Shown here: positions 14,273-22,578 of the stretch, piece after piece
Layout: the number at the start of each line of letters is the position of its first letter
Numbering within the stretch: the stretch's first letter is position 1
Assembly (NCBI GenBank): GCA_001898505.1
Contig: MKTZ01000001.1
Span: 310,001 to 374,000, forward strand
Source of the DNA: Sphingobacteriales bacterium 50-39
Lineage (GTDB): Bacteria; Bacteroidota; Bacteroidia; Chitinophagales; Chitinophagaceae
Length of the DNA: 64,000 bases
Direction: 5' to 3'
Notes under the pieces: generated by a model
What the model saw: the letters and a program-made list of their open reading frames with translations, nothing else
What the model was told of the DNA's origin: nothing
Databases searched by the model: none
Translations under genes and position numbers: made by a program

Positions 14273-15163
14273 TTAAATTGATTTATTTTCTGCCGGGCGT
14301 TTGTGCTTCCATCGTCTATGTGTCCAAAGCCATATTTCAGGCTGTTCCCGTATATCTTTTTCCAGTCTGGCGGTATGCAGTTCCGAAATTTTTCCATCGG
14401 CGGTATATTTAGCGTCTTCCGACAATATTTCCGCCAGTATGTCGTAATAACCTCTTTTCAATCGCTTTATTGTTATGTATACAATGGGGTAACCCATTTT
14501 TTTTGCAATTTTTTCCGTTCCCCGGAAAACGGGCGTATCCTGGTTGAGGAAGGTTGTCCAGAATGCATTATCCGGCTGTGGCGTTTGGTCGGCAATAAAT
14601 GCAGTGGTGGTGACCATTGCCTTATTTTTCACCATGTCTTTATAGGTGTCTTTCATTGCAATAAGTCCGGTCCCAAAACGCGTACGCATGCGATACATCA
14701 ATCCGTTGAAATACTTATTGCCGAACGGATGATATACCACAAACAATTTTTGATTACAAGTGAGGCTAAACGTATTACCGGCCCATTCCCAGTTGCCGTA
14801 ATGCCCCATTACGAGCATGATGCTTTTCCCTTCCCGGTGATAACGATCGAAAATATCTTTTGCAGCCGTGCTTAACGTGCAACGGTTTAACATAGTGGAA
14901 CGCCCGATCGTAAGCGTTTTAAAACTCTCAAGGAAGAGATCGCAGAGGTAATGGTAATAATTCTTGCACAATCTTTTTATTTCTGTTTCAGATTTTTCCG
15001 GGAAAGAATTGCGAAGGTTTTGCATGGCTACTTTTTTGCGATAGCCGAAAATGTAATAGAGAACAAAATAGAATCCATCACTGACCCTGTATAAGAGTGG
15101 AAAAGGTAGGAGGGAAAGCAAATAGATGAATGGTAATGAAATGTAATAGATCAGGCCTTGCAT
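14273..15163 (-). CDS. LpxL/HtrB-like lysophospholipid or lipid A acyltransferase
   Basis: This 296-residue inner-membrane acyltransferase transfers an acyl chain to lipid A or a related acceptor. An N-terminal membrane anchor (YYISLPFIYLLSLLPFPLLY) is followed by the diagnostic HX4E motif HYGNWE (H121, E126) and the conserved IADQTPQPD and PEIWLWTHRRWKHKRP segments of the LpxL/LpxM family. Start ATG 15163 is preferred because upstream codons add a non-family N-terminus. The desaturase follows 22 bases downstream. The pairing suggests joint remodelling of envelope lipids. Bacteroidota often carry several such proteins, so the acceptor is uncertain. Confidence 0.85.
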   Translation of the reverse strand: MQGLIYYISLPFIYLLSLLPFPLLYRVSDGFYFVLYYIFGYRKKVAMQNLRNSFPEKSETEIKRLCKNYYHYLCDLFLESFKTLTIGRSTMLNRCTLSTAAKDIFDRYHREGKSIMLVMGHYGNWEWAGNTFSLTCNQKLFVVYHPFGNKYFNGLMYRMRTRFGTGLIAMKDTYKDMVKNKAMVTTTAFIADQTPQPDNAFWTTFLNQDTPVFRGTEKIAKKMGYPIVYITIKRLKRGYYDILAEILSEDAKYTADGKISELHTARLEKDIREQPEIWLWTHRRWKHKRPAENKSI

Positions 15164-15335
15164 GGGGGGGCTAAGATACCTTTTAATGGCTGAAAACCAA
15201 ATAATTCTGACATTATTACAGCAAAAACTACAAAAAACCAAATTTCAGGCGGTCCTCATTCATAAAAACCAAATGAACTCGGTGGTTCGCAGGGAGCCGT
15301 AAATGTCTTATTTCAACCATTCGAGCATCGAACCC

Positions 15336-17375
15336 CTACAACATCAGCCCAAATGTCGTACGGGTGCCCTGATGGTTCTGGATCTCGAACTCCCCGTCGA
15401 TGGAGGCCATTCTTTTTTTCATGTTGTGGAGGCCGTTGCCGAACTTCCGCAGCTTTTCCATATTGATGCCGACGCCGTCGTCCTGGATCTCGATGGTCAG
15501 CTTGTCTGTGACCGTGACATTGATCTTGACCACGGAGCTTTGGGAATGCTTTAGCACGTTGTTCAGCGCTTCTTTTACGGACAAAAACATATTCCTTCTT
15601 TTTTCTCCGTTGATCTCACGATGGGGGATGGAGGAGGGCATGCTGAAGTAGCAGTCGATGGAAGTGTTCTCGAAGAACTCCACGGCATAGCTCCGGATGT
15701 AGGCGATGAGGTTCTCCACCGAATCGTTAGAACTGGTCATCGTCCAGATGATGGTGTTCATCTTATTGAGCAGCTCGTTGGCGGAGTTGGAGATCTTTTC
15801 TATTTCGGGGAGGGTCTGGTCTTTCATCCGGCTCTTTACTATCTCGCTCATCAGGCGGATGGCTGTTACGCCGGAGCCAAGCTCGTCGTGCATGTCGGCG
15901 GAGATACGATTGCGTTCGTCCTGTTTGGCGGCGAGGACGGCTACTTGCTTCTCGAGCTCCTTCCTTTCTGTCTCGAGCTTCAGCTTTTCCTCTTTCTGGA
16001 TGCTCTTGATGATCTCCATCTTATTCTTGTATGTAAGGGCGAAGAGGAAGAAGAGGAGCTCGATGGTGATGCCTACTTCATAATGAAAGAGGGCAAGGTT
16101 CAGCACGGAGACGCCTTTGACGACATGGAAGTCGGTGGCGATGATGATCTGTGATAGTATAGAGAGGCCCACGAGGCTGATATTGCCCATCACGATGTAG
16201 TTCATCAGCTGGTTGTGGTAGCCGAGGCCTTTGATAATGAAGATGAGCGAGATCGCCATCAGCACGTATTTGGTAAGGGCTTCGATGTTATTGGAGACCC
16301 GGAAATCGGGGGCGAAATAATAGGCTATGGTGTAGAGGACCGTGAGCACGCCGATGGTGCAGGCGCCCCAGAAAAGGTAGCGGTCGAGGCTCCGATAGTT
16401 CTTATGGGTCTCCAGGAATTTGCGATGGAAGACGATATAGGAAATATGGCCGAGGCAAAATATGATGTTGTCGAAATAGCCTTCGAAAAAGAAGTTGAAG
16501 GGTGTGGTGGTATTATGCAGGATGGATTTCAGGAACAGGAGGGTGCTGATACAGAAACAGTAGCCTGCATAATAGAGAAATTCAGGTTTGGCCGTCTGGA
16601 GGAATTCGCTGATGCCATAAAAGATCATCATGAGCATGATGCCTGCGAACAGGTTGGTGATGATGTCGATGTTGGTCTTGTTTTTATGATGGTAGTCGAC
16701 GCCATGAGCGATAAAGGCGTCCTTTGTCAGGCTGGGGTTGATGGAGTTGGTTGGGCTGCGTACAAAGGTCAGGACGGCATAGAAAGTGCCGGTGTCGCGG
16801 GCGTCGAGGGTGATCTTTCTGTATCCTTCGCTGTCGGGATCGTTGGGCAGGATATTCGGAACGGGGGTGATGGCCCCGGGTGCGGCGGGTTGTTCGGGAT
16901 GATCCCATTGGGTAAGATGATCCGTCCGGCGAAACAGCTGGATGGAGTCATAGTAAAAGCCGGGGCAGAAGTATACGCTTTGTGGCTGGGTGCTGCTGTT
17001 GGTGAGGGTAAATAGCAACACTGCCTTATAGTTGACCTGGTTGGGTGTGATGAAATGTTCGTATTTTTTTGTTCCCTTGATGGAATAGTCGAGGGTGGAC
17101 AGCTGATCGAGGGGAACTGTCCGCAGATGGGAAAAGCAAAGACGGGTGGTGGTGGAGATGTTATCGGCCACTCCGACCTGGGCCAGGTCGGGGATCGGCA
17201 GTCCGGCGGCTTGCCCGGAATTGGCCTTGCCGGGGTCTGGCGAAGAATGTGCCGTGTCGGGACCTGCCGAGGGGGGTGATTGGGCATGTAGTTTGCCGAC
17301 TGTCAGGAAGGCCAGGAAAGTTATGAACAATGTCTTCGAGACTGTGTATAAGTTAGTATGGTAGCGGCCTGGCAT
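15336..17375 (-). CDS. 7TMR-DISM sensor histidine kinase (HisKA_3/NarL type)
   Basis: This 679-residue sensor kinase has a signal peptide (LFITFLAFLTVGKLHAQ), a periplasmic 7TMR-DISM extracellular domain (to about residue 220), seven membrane helices (about 220-430), a coiled coil (EEKLKLETERKELEKQ) and a HisKA_3 dimerisation domain. The phosphate acceptor is H496 in ADMHDELGSG. A HATPase domain follows (EALNNVLKHSQSS, IEIQDDGVGIN, GNGLHNMKKRMASI). This kinase class pairs with LuxR-type response regulators, but none is in the window, so it is an orphan here. I chose ATG 17375 over a longer reading because it gives the signal peptide. Downstream on the same strand, after 172 bases, lie the acyltransferase and desaturase genes. 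The ligand is unknown. Confidence 0.85.
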   Translation of the reverse strand: MPGRYHTNLYTVSKTLFITFLAFLTVGKLHAQSPPSAGPDTAHSSPDPGKANSGQAAGLPIPDLAQVGVADNISTTTRLCFSHLRTVPLDQLSTLDYSIKGTKKYEHFITPNQVNYKAVLLFTLTNSSTQPQSVYFCPGFYYDSIQLFRRTDHLTQWDHPEQPAAPGAITPVPNILPNDPDSEGYRKITLDARDTGTFYAVLTFVRSPTNSINPSLTKDAFIAHGVDYHHKNKTNIDIITNLFAGIMLMMIFYGISEFLQTAKPEFLYYAGYCFCISTLLFLKSILHNTTTPFNFFFEGYFDNIIFCLGHISYIVFHRKFLETHKNYRSLDRYLFWGACTIGVLTVLYTIAYYFAPDFRVSNNIEALTKYVLMAISLIFIIKGLGYHNQLMNYIVMGNISLVGLSILSQIIIATDFHVVKGVSVLNLALFHYEVGITIELLFFLFALTYKNKMEIIKSIQKEEKLKLETERKELEKQVAVLAAKQDERNRISADMHDELGSGVTAIRLMSEIVKSRMKDQTLPEIEKISNSANELLNKMNTIIWTMTSSNDSVENLIAYIRSYAVEFFENTSIDCYFSMPSSIPHREINGEKRRNMFLSVKEALNNVLKHSQSSVVKINVTVTDKLTIEIQDDGVGINMEKLRKFGNGLHNMKKRMASIDGEFEIQNHQGTRTTFGLML

Positions 17376-17437
17376 GTATTGGATAAGCTGTTTTTTAAAG
17401 ATAAAGTAAAAGTAAATAAATATAATATTGTCTCTAT

Positions 17438-17445
17438 TATCTTTG
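17438..17445 (+). promoter_or_regulatory. Bacteroidota -7 promoter element of ftsK, leaderless geometry
   Basis: TATCTTTG matches the TAnnTTTG consensus and ends five bases before the ftsK ATG. Transcription would start at or next to the A of the start codon, giving a leaderless mRNA. No well-spaced -33 element is visible. Confidence 0.45.
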
Positions 17446-17450
17446 TATTC

Positions 17451-20039
17451 ATGGCAAACCGACTGAAGTCCAAGAAGAGCCAGGCCTCGGAAAAGCTGAA
17501 ACCTGAAAAGGATCCTCAGGTGACAGTCAAACAGATCGTCAAAGATGAGCGTACCCATAAGATCACGGGGGCTGTCTTTCTGTTGCTAGCCGTCTTCCTT
17601 TTTATAGCGTTCACATCCTATTTATTCACCTGGAAAGAGGACCAGGACAAGGTGTTCCATGGGGCCCGGATCCTGCTGCCTTCATCGGATGTGAAGGTGT
17701 CCAATCTGCTGGGCAATCTTGGCGCGCTGATAGCGCATCAATTCTTTTATAAGGGTTTTGGAGTGGCGTCCTATCTATTCTGCTCTTTCTTCTTTATAGT
17801 GGGGGTGAACCTACTCTTCGCCCGCAAGGTATTTTCCATCAAAAGAAACCTACGGTATGTCATCGCCGGGCTCGTGTATTTCTCGGTGGCACTGGCTTTT
17901 TTCACGCGGGGTAATGGTTTCCCCTGGGGCGGCGCCGTAGGGGATATGATCAGCGACTGGCTGGTGAAGTTCCTGGGCTGGGTGGGAACGGCGGCTGTGT
18001 TGCTGGTAGCGGGACTGGCTTATTTTATCTGGAGATTCAACCCGGTGTTCAAGATGCCCGCCCTACCGGTGAGGGAGCGGAAGCCTGCCCTTGCGGAAGT
18101 GGAAGAGGAAGAAGAGGAGGAAAAGCTACCCGTGCCGCCTGTAAAGGGTGGGGCCCGGCTGTTCGTGGATGAGGGCTTTAGCAGCATGAAGGGGAATGTG
18201 CTGAAAGAAGAGGGAGGTGTTGTGGCTATCGCGCCCGAGGAGGATGAGGAGATGCTGAAATTGGAGCTGGTTGAAAGGGCTAATGATGGTCCTTCGGACG
18301 AGGAGCCGCCTTTTGAAGTGACGCCTGTTGTGGAGGAAGAAGAAGAGGAGCCGGAAGTGCTGGAGGAGATACCGCCGCTGGTGCTGCCTCCTGTGGTCCC
18401 GCCTGTGACGTCTCCTGTGAAGGGGAAGCAGGCCGTTGCACCCGAGCTGGAACTGGAGATCAAGGGACCTGAGACTAATCAAGTGGGTGAAGGTGCGGAG
18501 GGTACAGGGGTAGAAGAGGCGGCCAGCGGGCTACCATTACCGGACTATGAGCCTACGCTGGACCTGCGGGATTATAAGTACCCCTCCCTGGAACTGCTGG
18601 AAGCGCATGGCAGCGAAAAGATCGTGCAGGATGCCTCGGAACTGGAGACCAACAAGAACCAGATCATCAATACGCTGAAGAATTACGATATCTCTATTTC
18701 CAAGATCAGTGCGACGGTGGGTCCGACCGTGACCTTGTACGAGATCGTGCCGGCGGCGGGGGTGCGTATCTCCCGGATCAAGAACCTGGAGGATGATATT
18801 GCGCTGAGCCTGGCGGCGCTGGGGATAAGGATCATTGCGCCTATACCCGGCAAGGGTACGATAGGGATCGAGGTGCCGAATGTGAAGAAAACGGTGGTCA
18901 GTATGCGCACTTTGCTGTCATCGGATAAATTCCAGCACAGCAATTTCAGTCTGCCGATAGCCATCGGTAAAAAAATAGACAATGAGAATTTTATCGTGGA
19001 CCTGGCTTCGATGCCGCACTTGTTGATGGCGGGGGCTACGGGGCAGGGGAAATCGGTGGGGCTGAATGCTATCCTGGTGTCCCTGCTGTACAAGAAACAT
19101 CCTTCCCAGCTGAAGCTGATACTGGTGGACCCGAAGAAGGTGGAGCTGAGCATTTACCGGACGATTGAGAAGCATTTCCTGGCCAAGCTGCCGGGTGAAG
19201 AGGAGGCGATCATTACGGATACGAAGAAAGTGATCCATACTTTGAATGCCTTGTGTATCGAGATGGACAACCGGTACGACCTGTTGAAGGAGGCGAATGC
19301 CCGCAATATCAAGGAGTACAATGAGAAGTTCATCAAACGGAGGCTGAATCCCCAGAAGGGGCATCAGTATCTGCCTTTTATGGTGCTGGTGGTGGATGAG
19401 TTTGCGGACCTGATCATGACGGCGGGCAAGGAGGTTGAAATGCCGATTGCGCGGCTGGCGCAGCTGGCGCGTGCGGTGGGGATACACCTGATCATTGCCA
19501 CGCAGCGTCCTTCGGTCAATATCATTACAGGAACGATCAAGGCGAACTTCCCGGCCCGTATCGGGTTCAAGGTATCTTCGAAGATCGACAGCCGTACGAT
19601 ACTGGATGCGGGTGGAGCTGACCAGCTGATCGGCAAGGGGGACATGCTGATTTCCTACAATGGGGAGATCACCCGTCTACAGTGCGCTTTTGTGGATACG
19701 CCGGAAGTGGAAGCCATCACCGAGTTCATCGGTGAGCAGCGGGGGTATCCGGAGGCATATAAATTGCCGGAGTATGTGGATGAGAAGGATGCGGAGGCCA
19801 GGGAGCTGGATCTGGGTGACAGGGACCCGTTGTTCGAAGAGGCGGCCCGTCTGATCGTACAGAATCAAATAGGATCAACTTCCCTTATACAGCGCAGGAT
19901 GAAGCTGGGATATAACCGGGCAGGCAGGCTGATGGATCAGCTGGAGGCGGCGGGAGTAGTGGGGCCGGGGATGGGCAGCAAGCCGCGGGATGTACTGATC
20001 AAGAGTGAAATGGAGCTGGATCAATACCTCCATCCATAG
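17451..20039 (+). CDS. ftsK: FtsK/SpoIIIE DNA translocase
   Basis: This 862-residue septal DNA pump clears chromosome termini from the division site and activates XerCD recombination. It has an N-terminal domain with about four membrane helices (about 35-210) and an acidic linker rich in Glu and Pro (about 215-365). The motor follows, with Walker A GATGQGKS at 528-535 and Walker B LVVDEFADLIM (D649). The C-terminal winged-helix gamma domain (EEAARLIVQNQIGSTSLIQR, GRLMDQLEAAGVVGP) reads KOPS sequences. I chose ATG 17451 because earlier in-frame starts overlap the divergent kinase gene's upstream region and add no family sequence. The next gene is lolA-like, 185 bases on. Length and domain order are normal for Bacteroidota FtsK. 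Confidence 0.97.
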   Translation: MANRLKSKKSQASEKLKPEKDPQVTVKQIVKDERTHKITGAVFLLLAVFLFIAFTSYLFTWKEDQDKVFHGARILLPSSDVKVSNLLGNLGALIAHQFFYKGFGVASYLFCSFFFIVGVNLLFARKVFSIKRNLRYVIAGLVYFSVALAFFTRGNGFPWGGAVGDMISDWLVKFLGWVGTAAVLLVAGLAYFIWRFNPVFKMPALPVRERKPALAEVEEEEEEEKLPVPPVKGGARLFVDEGFSSMKGNVLKEEGGVVAIAPEEDEEMLKLELVERANDGPSDEEPPFEVTPVVEEEEEEPEVLEEIPPLVLPPVVPPVTSPVKGKQAVAPELELEIKGPETNQVGEGAEGTGVEEAASGLPLPDYEPTLDLRDYKYPSLELLEAHGSEKIVQDASELETNKNQIINTLKNYDISISKISATVGPTVTLYEIVPAAGVRISRIKNLEDDIALSLAALGIRIIAPIPGKGTIGIEVPNVKKTVVSMRTLLSSDKFQHSNFSLPIAIGKKIDNENFIVDLASMPHLLMAGATGQGKSVGLNAILVSLLYKKHPSQLKLILVDPKKVELSIYRTIEKHFLAKLPGEEEAIITDTKKVIHTLNALCIEMDNRYDLLKEANARNIKEYNEKFIKRRLNPQKGHQYLPFMVLVVDEFADLIMTAGKEVEMPIARLAQLARAVGIHLIIATQRPSVNIITGTIKANFPARIGFKVSSKIDSRTILDAGGADQLIGKGDMLISYNGEITRLQCAFVDTPEVEAITEFIGEQRGYPEAYKLPEYVDEKDAEARELDLGDRDPLFEEAARLIVQNQIGSTSLIQRRMKLGYNRAGRLMDQLEAAGVVGPGMGSKPRDVLIKSEMELDQYLHP

Positions 20040-20112
20040 GCCCGCAGGTCAAGTTTAACGCGTGTTTAATGATATTTAGCCGATAAGTTCAAACTCATTG
20101 CTGGTTTTCAGG

Positions 20113-20120
20113 TATATTTG
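20113..20120 (+). promoter_or_regulatory. Candidate -7 promoter element upstream of the lolA-like gene
   Basis: TATATTTG fits TAnnTTTG and lies about 105 bases before the start codon. A hairpin follows at 20136-20154 (GGCTGC, loop GGG, GCAGCC plus two flanking pairs) inside the predicted leader. No -33 partner at the usual distance was found, so this is tentative. Confidence 0.35.
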
Positions 20121-20224
20121 CGCCCTTAATAAATGCGGGCTGCGGGGCAGCCTGTTTAAACTTGCCGGTCGGGATCCGATCGAAGTTTTACAGAGGATAA
20201 AATGAAACAAATATGCGACTGACT

Positions 20225-20896
20225 ATGAATATCAAGAGGATCGTTGTATGTGGGTTGTTATCAGGCTTCTATCTTATAGGGCAGGCTCAGAACAACAGTT
20301 TGGGGAAGAATGACCCTGATGCGAAGAAGGTGTTGGATGGATTGAGCGCCAAGCTGAAATCCTATAAGGCAGTGCAATCCAACTTCACGCTGAAGGTGGA
20401 GGATTCCAAGGGGAAGCTGCAGGGGAGCAAGAGCGGCGTGGTATACGTAAAAGGTAATAAATATCATATCAGCGTGACTGGGCAGGAAGTGTATTGTGAC
20501 GGGAAGGATGTCTGGACCTATGATAAGTCTACCAATGAGGTGACGATCACGAAGGTGGATCCTGCCACGCAAACGATCAGTCCGGAGAAGTTCTTCACGG
20601 ATTTTTATGACAAGGATTTTCTTTACAAGCTGAATGGGGAGGCCAAGGTGGATGGCCGTGTGGTGCAGGAGGTGGAGCTGACGCCAGTGGATAAGACGAA
20701 GTCTTTTTTCAAAGCCTTGTTATATGTGGATAAGGCGAAGCATACGCTGGCGAGCATCAAATGGTTTGACAAGAGCGGTAACCACTATACATTAAATACG
20801 AGCAAGCTCAATGGGAATGCGCCTTTGACGGATGCGCAGCTGGCCTTTAATAAGGCTAAGTATCCGGGCGTTGAGGAAGTAGACCTTCGGAATTAG
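20225..20896 (+). CDS. lolA: LolA-like outer membrane lipoprotein carrier protein
   Basis: This protein of 223 residues has a signal peptide (MNIKRIVVCGLLSGFYLIGQAQ). The LolA fold fits the pattern KKVLDGLSAKLKSYKAVQSNF near the N-terminus, VYVKGNKYHIS, QEVYCDGKDVWTYDKSTNEV and the C-terminal PGVEEVDLR. LolA carries lipoproteins across the periplasm. Bacteroidota place a LolA-like gene after ftsK very often, so context supports the call. An ATG four codons earlier (20213) is possible, but 20225 gives the cleaner signal peptide. A six-codon reading from the ATG at 20202 ends just before the start and is probably meaningless. Confidence 0.88.
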   Translation: MNIKRIVVCGLLSGFYLIGQAQNNSLGKNDPDAKKVLDGLSAKLKSYKAVQSNFTLKVEDSKGKLQGSKSGVVYVKGNKYHISVTGQEVYCDGKDVWTYDKSTNEVTITKVDPATQTISPEKFFTDFYDKDFLYKLNGEAKVDGRVVQEVELTPVDKTKSFFKALLYVDKAKHTLASIKWFDKSGNHYTLNTSKLNGNAPLTDAQLAFNKAKYPGVEEVDLRN

Positions 20897-20929
20897 TCCG
20901 TAGCCGGACGGGCGATAAGGGCAGGCTGA

Positions 20930-21487
20930 TTAGCTGCCCCAACGGAAGGTGGAGATGTCCAGACCGGCGAGATCGAGGGCCCTGTCTACTACGGTGGCGG
21001 CTACTTCTTCGATGGTAGTGGGTTTGCTGTAGAAGGAGGGGGTGGCGGGGCAGATGATGCCACCGGCGAGGGTCAGGGTCTCCATATTACGGATGTGTAC
21101 CAGATTGTAAGGTGTATCCCGCACCACACAGATCAATTTTCTTCTTTCTTTAAGGATGACGTCGGCGGCCCTTGTAATGAGGTCGGAGGATACGCCTGTG
21201 GCTATGCGTCCCAATGTGCCCATGGAGCAGGGGACGATGATCATGGTATTGTATTTTCCGGAGCCGGAGGCAAAGGGCGCGGTAAAATCCTTTTGTGAGA
21301 AAAAGGGAAGATCATACTTCACATAGTCTTCATTGTCGAGTTCGGTCCTCCAGACTTCTTTTGCATTTTCGGTCATTACGACTGCCAGGGACTGCCATTG
21401 ATCTTTGAGGGCTATGAGCTTGTTGAGCAATAGCCGGGCGTAGATGGATCCGCTGGCGCCTGTTACGGCAACGACAATTTTGTGCAT
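20930..21487 (-). CDS. ubiX: UbiX-family flavin prenyltransferase
   Basis: This 185-residue protein builds prenylated FMN, the cofactor of UbiD-type decarboxylases. It opens with the Rossmann-like VVAVTGASGSIYARLLL, then has PCSMGTLGRIATGVSSDLIT and ADVILKERRKLICVVRDTPY, all diagnostic of UbiX/Pad1. Length is typical. No ubiD gene is in the window, so the partner must lie elsewhere; in Bacteroidota it often serves menaquinone or aromatic acid metabolism. It is convergent with the lolA-like gene and divergent from the thioredoxin-fold gene. Confidence 0.93.
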   Translation of the reverse strand: MHKIVVAVTGASGSIYARLLLNKLIALKDQWQSLAVVMTENAKEVWRTELDNEDYVKYDLPFFSQKDFTAPFASGSGKYNTMIIVPCSMGTLGRIATGVSSDLITRAADVILKERRKLICVVRDTPYNLVHIRNMETLTLAGGIICPATPSFYSKPTTIEEVAATVVDRALDLAGLDISTFRWGS

Positions 21488-21539
21488 CTGAATACGTTAA
21501 GGTTATGGGACTGGCCGCGTTAGCCGGTCATTCCGGGAA

Positions 21540-21547
21540 CAAAAATA
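21540..21547 (-). promoter_or_regulatory. Candidate -7 promoter element of ubiX
   Basis: Read on the minus strand the eight bases are TATTTTTG, matching TAnnTTTG, about 50 bases before the ubiX start. A -33 partner is not clear. Confidence 0.35.
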
Positions 21548-21583
21548 AGGCGCAGGCGTTTAATAACATGTAAAGACCCTTTA

Positions 21584-22192
21584 ATGAATAAATTGAAAAC
21601 ATATTTCGGAGGAGTGACCCTGGGGCTGGCGGTCCTGGCGACGGGGCTGTGGGCCTGGAGGCCTTTGACGGGCGGGGAGCGGGTGAGCGGGGCTGTTGCC
21701 GGGGCGGTGAAATCGCCCGTACGGCCTGCCGAGTGGACTCGTGAGAACCTAAGCTGGATGAGCATCGATGAGGTGGCGGGCAAGCTACAAAAGGAGCAGC
21801 GACCCATCCTGATCGACCTGTACACGACCTGGTGCGGGTGGTGCAAGGAGATGGATAAGAAGACCTATTCCAACAAGCAGGTGGCTCAATATCTACAGGA
21901 TAAGTTCTATCCGGTGAAGGTGGATGCGGAGACGCATACGACGATCAATTGGAATGGCAGGACTTACCAGTTCAATCCCAACTACCGCAGTAATGAATTC
22001 GCCCTTTATCTGACCCATGGAAGGCTGGAATTCCCTACGACCATAATCATTCCTCCGGGTGGGGAGCCACAGGCCATACCGGGCTATCTGGAGCCGAAGG
22101 AGCTCGAGCTGCTGGTAAAATATTTTGGGGAAGGGAAGTTCGGGAAAGTGTCCTTTGACGACTATCAGAAGGGGTTTAAGCCGTCCTGGTAG
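21584..22192 (+). CDS. Exported thioredoxin-fold protein with CGWC active site
   Basis: This 202-residue protein has an N-terminal hydrophobic segment (GGVTLGLAVLATGLWAW) that anchors or exports it. A thioredoxin fold follows, with active-site C84-G-W-C87 in DLYTTWCGWCKEMDKKTYS and a cis-proline region FPTTIIIPPGGEPQ. It resembles the SoxW/thiol:disulfide interchange and DUF255-like proteins common in Bacteroidota, in which the line QYLQDKFYPVKVDAE is typical. It probably acts in periplasmic disulfide chemistry; the substrate is unknown. It stands alone between ubiX and the convergent serine palmitoyltransferase. Confidence 0.85.
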   Translation: MNKLKTYFGGVTLGLAVLATGLWAWRPLTGGERVSGAVAGAVKSPVRPAEWTRENLSWMSIDEVAGKLQKEQRPILIDLYTTWCGWCKEMDKKTYSNKQVAQYLQDKFYPVKVDAETHTTINWNGRTYQFNPNYRSNEFALYLTHGRLEFPTTIIIPPGGEPQAIPGYLEPKELELLVKYFGEGKFGKVSFDDYQKGFKPSW

Positions 22193-22369
22193 GTCTAAGG
22201 GGCGGAAGGAGTTTAGAGGGGCTGGGCGCTATAACGGTTTAGCTACAAAGGGTCAGGTGAATGCTTATAAAGGATCAATCGATTACAATTTACTTGACGT
22301 GGATCAATTTCCCGGTAATTGGGTAAAAAAAAGTACCGGGTAGCAACCCCCATTTCAGCGTGAACGTCT

Positions 22370-22451
22370 TATATTTGTTTTTTCATAGGATAAGGTTTAA
22401 TGGTTAATGGTATTTGATTAGTGCAGCCCCGCGTAAGCGGGGCTTTTTTTT
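22370..22451 (+). ncRNA. Candidate small RNA of about 70 nucleotides
   Basis: A TATATTTG -7 element at 22370-22377 predicts a transcript starting near 22384 and ending in the terminator at 22426-22451. No open reading frame of note lies between them. No known RNA family was recognised and no -33 element is obvious. The alternative is that this is only a distant terminator of the thioredoxin-fold gene. Confidence 0.35.
22426..22451 (+). terminator. Rho-independent terminator, plus strand
   Basis: A seven-pair perfect GC stem (GCCCCGC, loop GTAA, GCGGGGC) is followed by eight T residues. Confidence 0.85.
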
Positions 22452-22467
22452 GCCCTTTTGGCAAGCG

Positions 22468-22506
22468 GGGAACCCTAATTTTCTAAGGGAACCCTCAGTT
22501 TTCTAA
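22468..22506. repeat. Two-copy degenerate tandem repeat
   Basis: Two head-to-tail units, GGGAACCCTAATTTTCTAA (22468-22486) and GGGAACCCTCAGTTTTCTAA (22487-22506), sit between two terminators. Each begins with the small palindrome GGGAACCC-like core. Function unknown. Confidence 0.6.
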
Positions 22507-22520
22507 GTGAAATCACTAAT

Positions 22521-22553
22521 AAAAAAAGCCCTGGTAACTTGTATACCAGGGCT
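22521..22553 (-). terminator. Rho-independent terminator of the serine palmitoyltransferase gene
   Basis: On the minus strand a ten-pair stem (AGCCCTGGTA with TACCAGGGCT, seven-base loop) is followed by a run of T residues. It lies about 25 bases after the stop codon at 22579. Confidence 0.88.
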
Positions 22554-22578
22554 ATGGGGACAATGTCTTTTATAAATG

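Larger units (their letters stand above)
22193..22578. other. Gene-free interval of 386 bases with a possible small RNA
   Basis: No convincing protein-coding gene is present. It holds, from left to right: a CCCGGTA/TACCGGG inverted repeat (22311-22340), a -7-like element (22370-22377), a perfect rho-independent terminator on the plus strand (22426-22451), a degenerate tandem repeat (22468-22506) and the terminator of the minus-strand gene (22521-22553). The first terminator is more than 230 bases beyond the nearest plus-strand stop codon and directly follows the promoter-like element. Confidence 0.6.

Noticed and set aside
15621-17015. Plus-strand open frames opposite the sensor kinase
   Set aside because: Their Asp/Glu/Val/Gly-rich content reflects the complement of the kinase codons; the kinase motifs on the minus strand are unmistakable.
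20202-20222. Six-codon leader peptide before the lolA-like gene
   Set aside because: It is too short, has no repeated or regulatory codons, and has no ribosome-binding context different from chance.
22311-22340. CCCGGTA/TACCGGG inverted repeat as a terminator of the thioredoxin-fold gene
   Set aside because: The stem is only seven pairs with a 16-base loop and no T tract follows on the plus strand.
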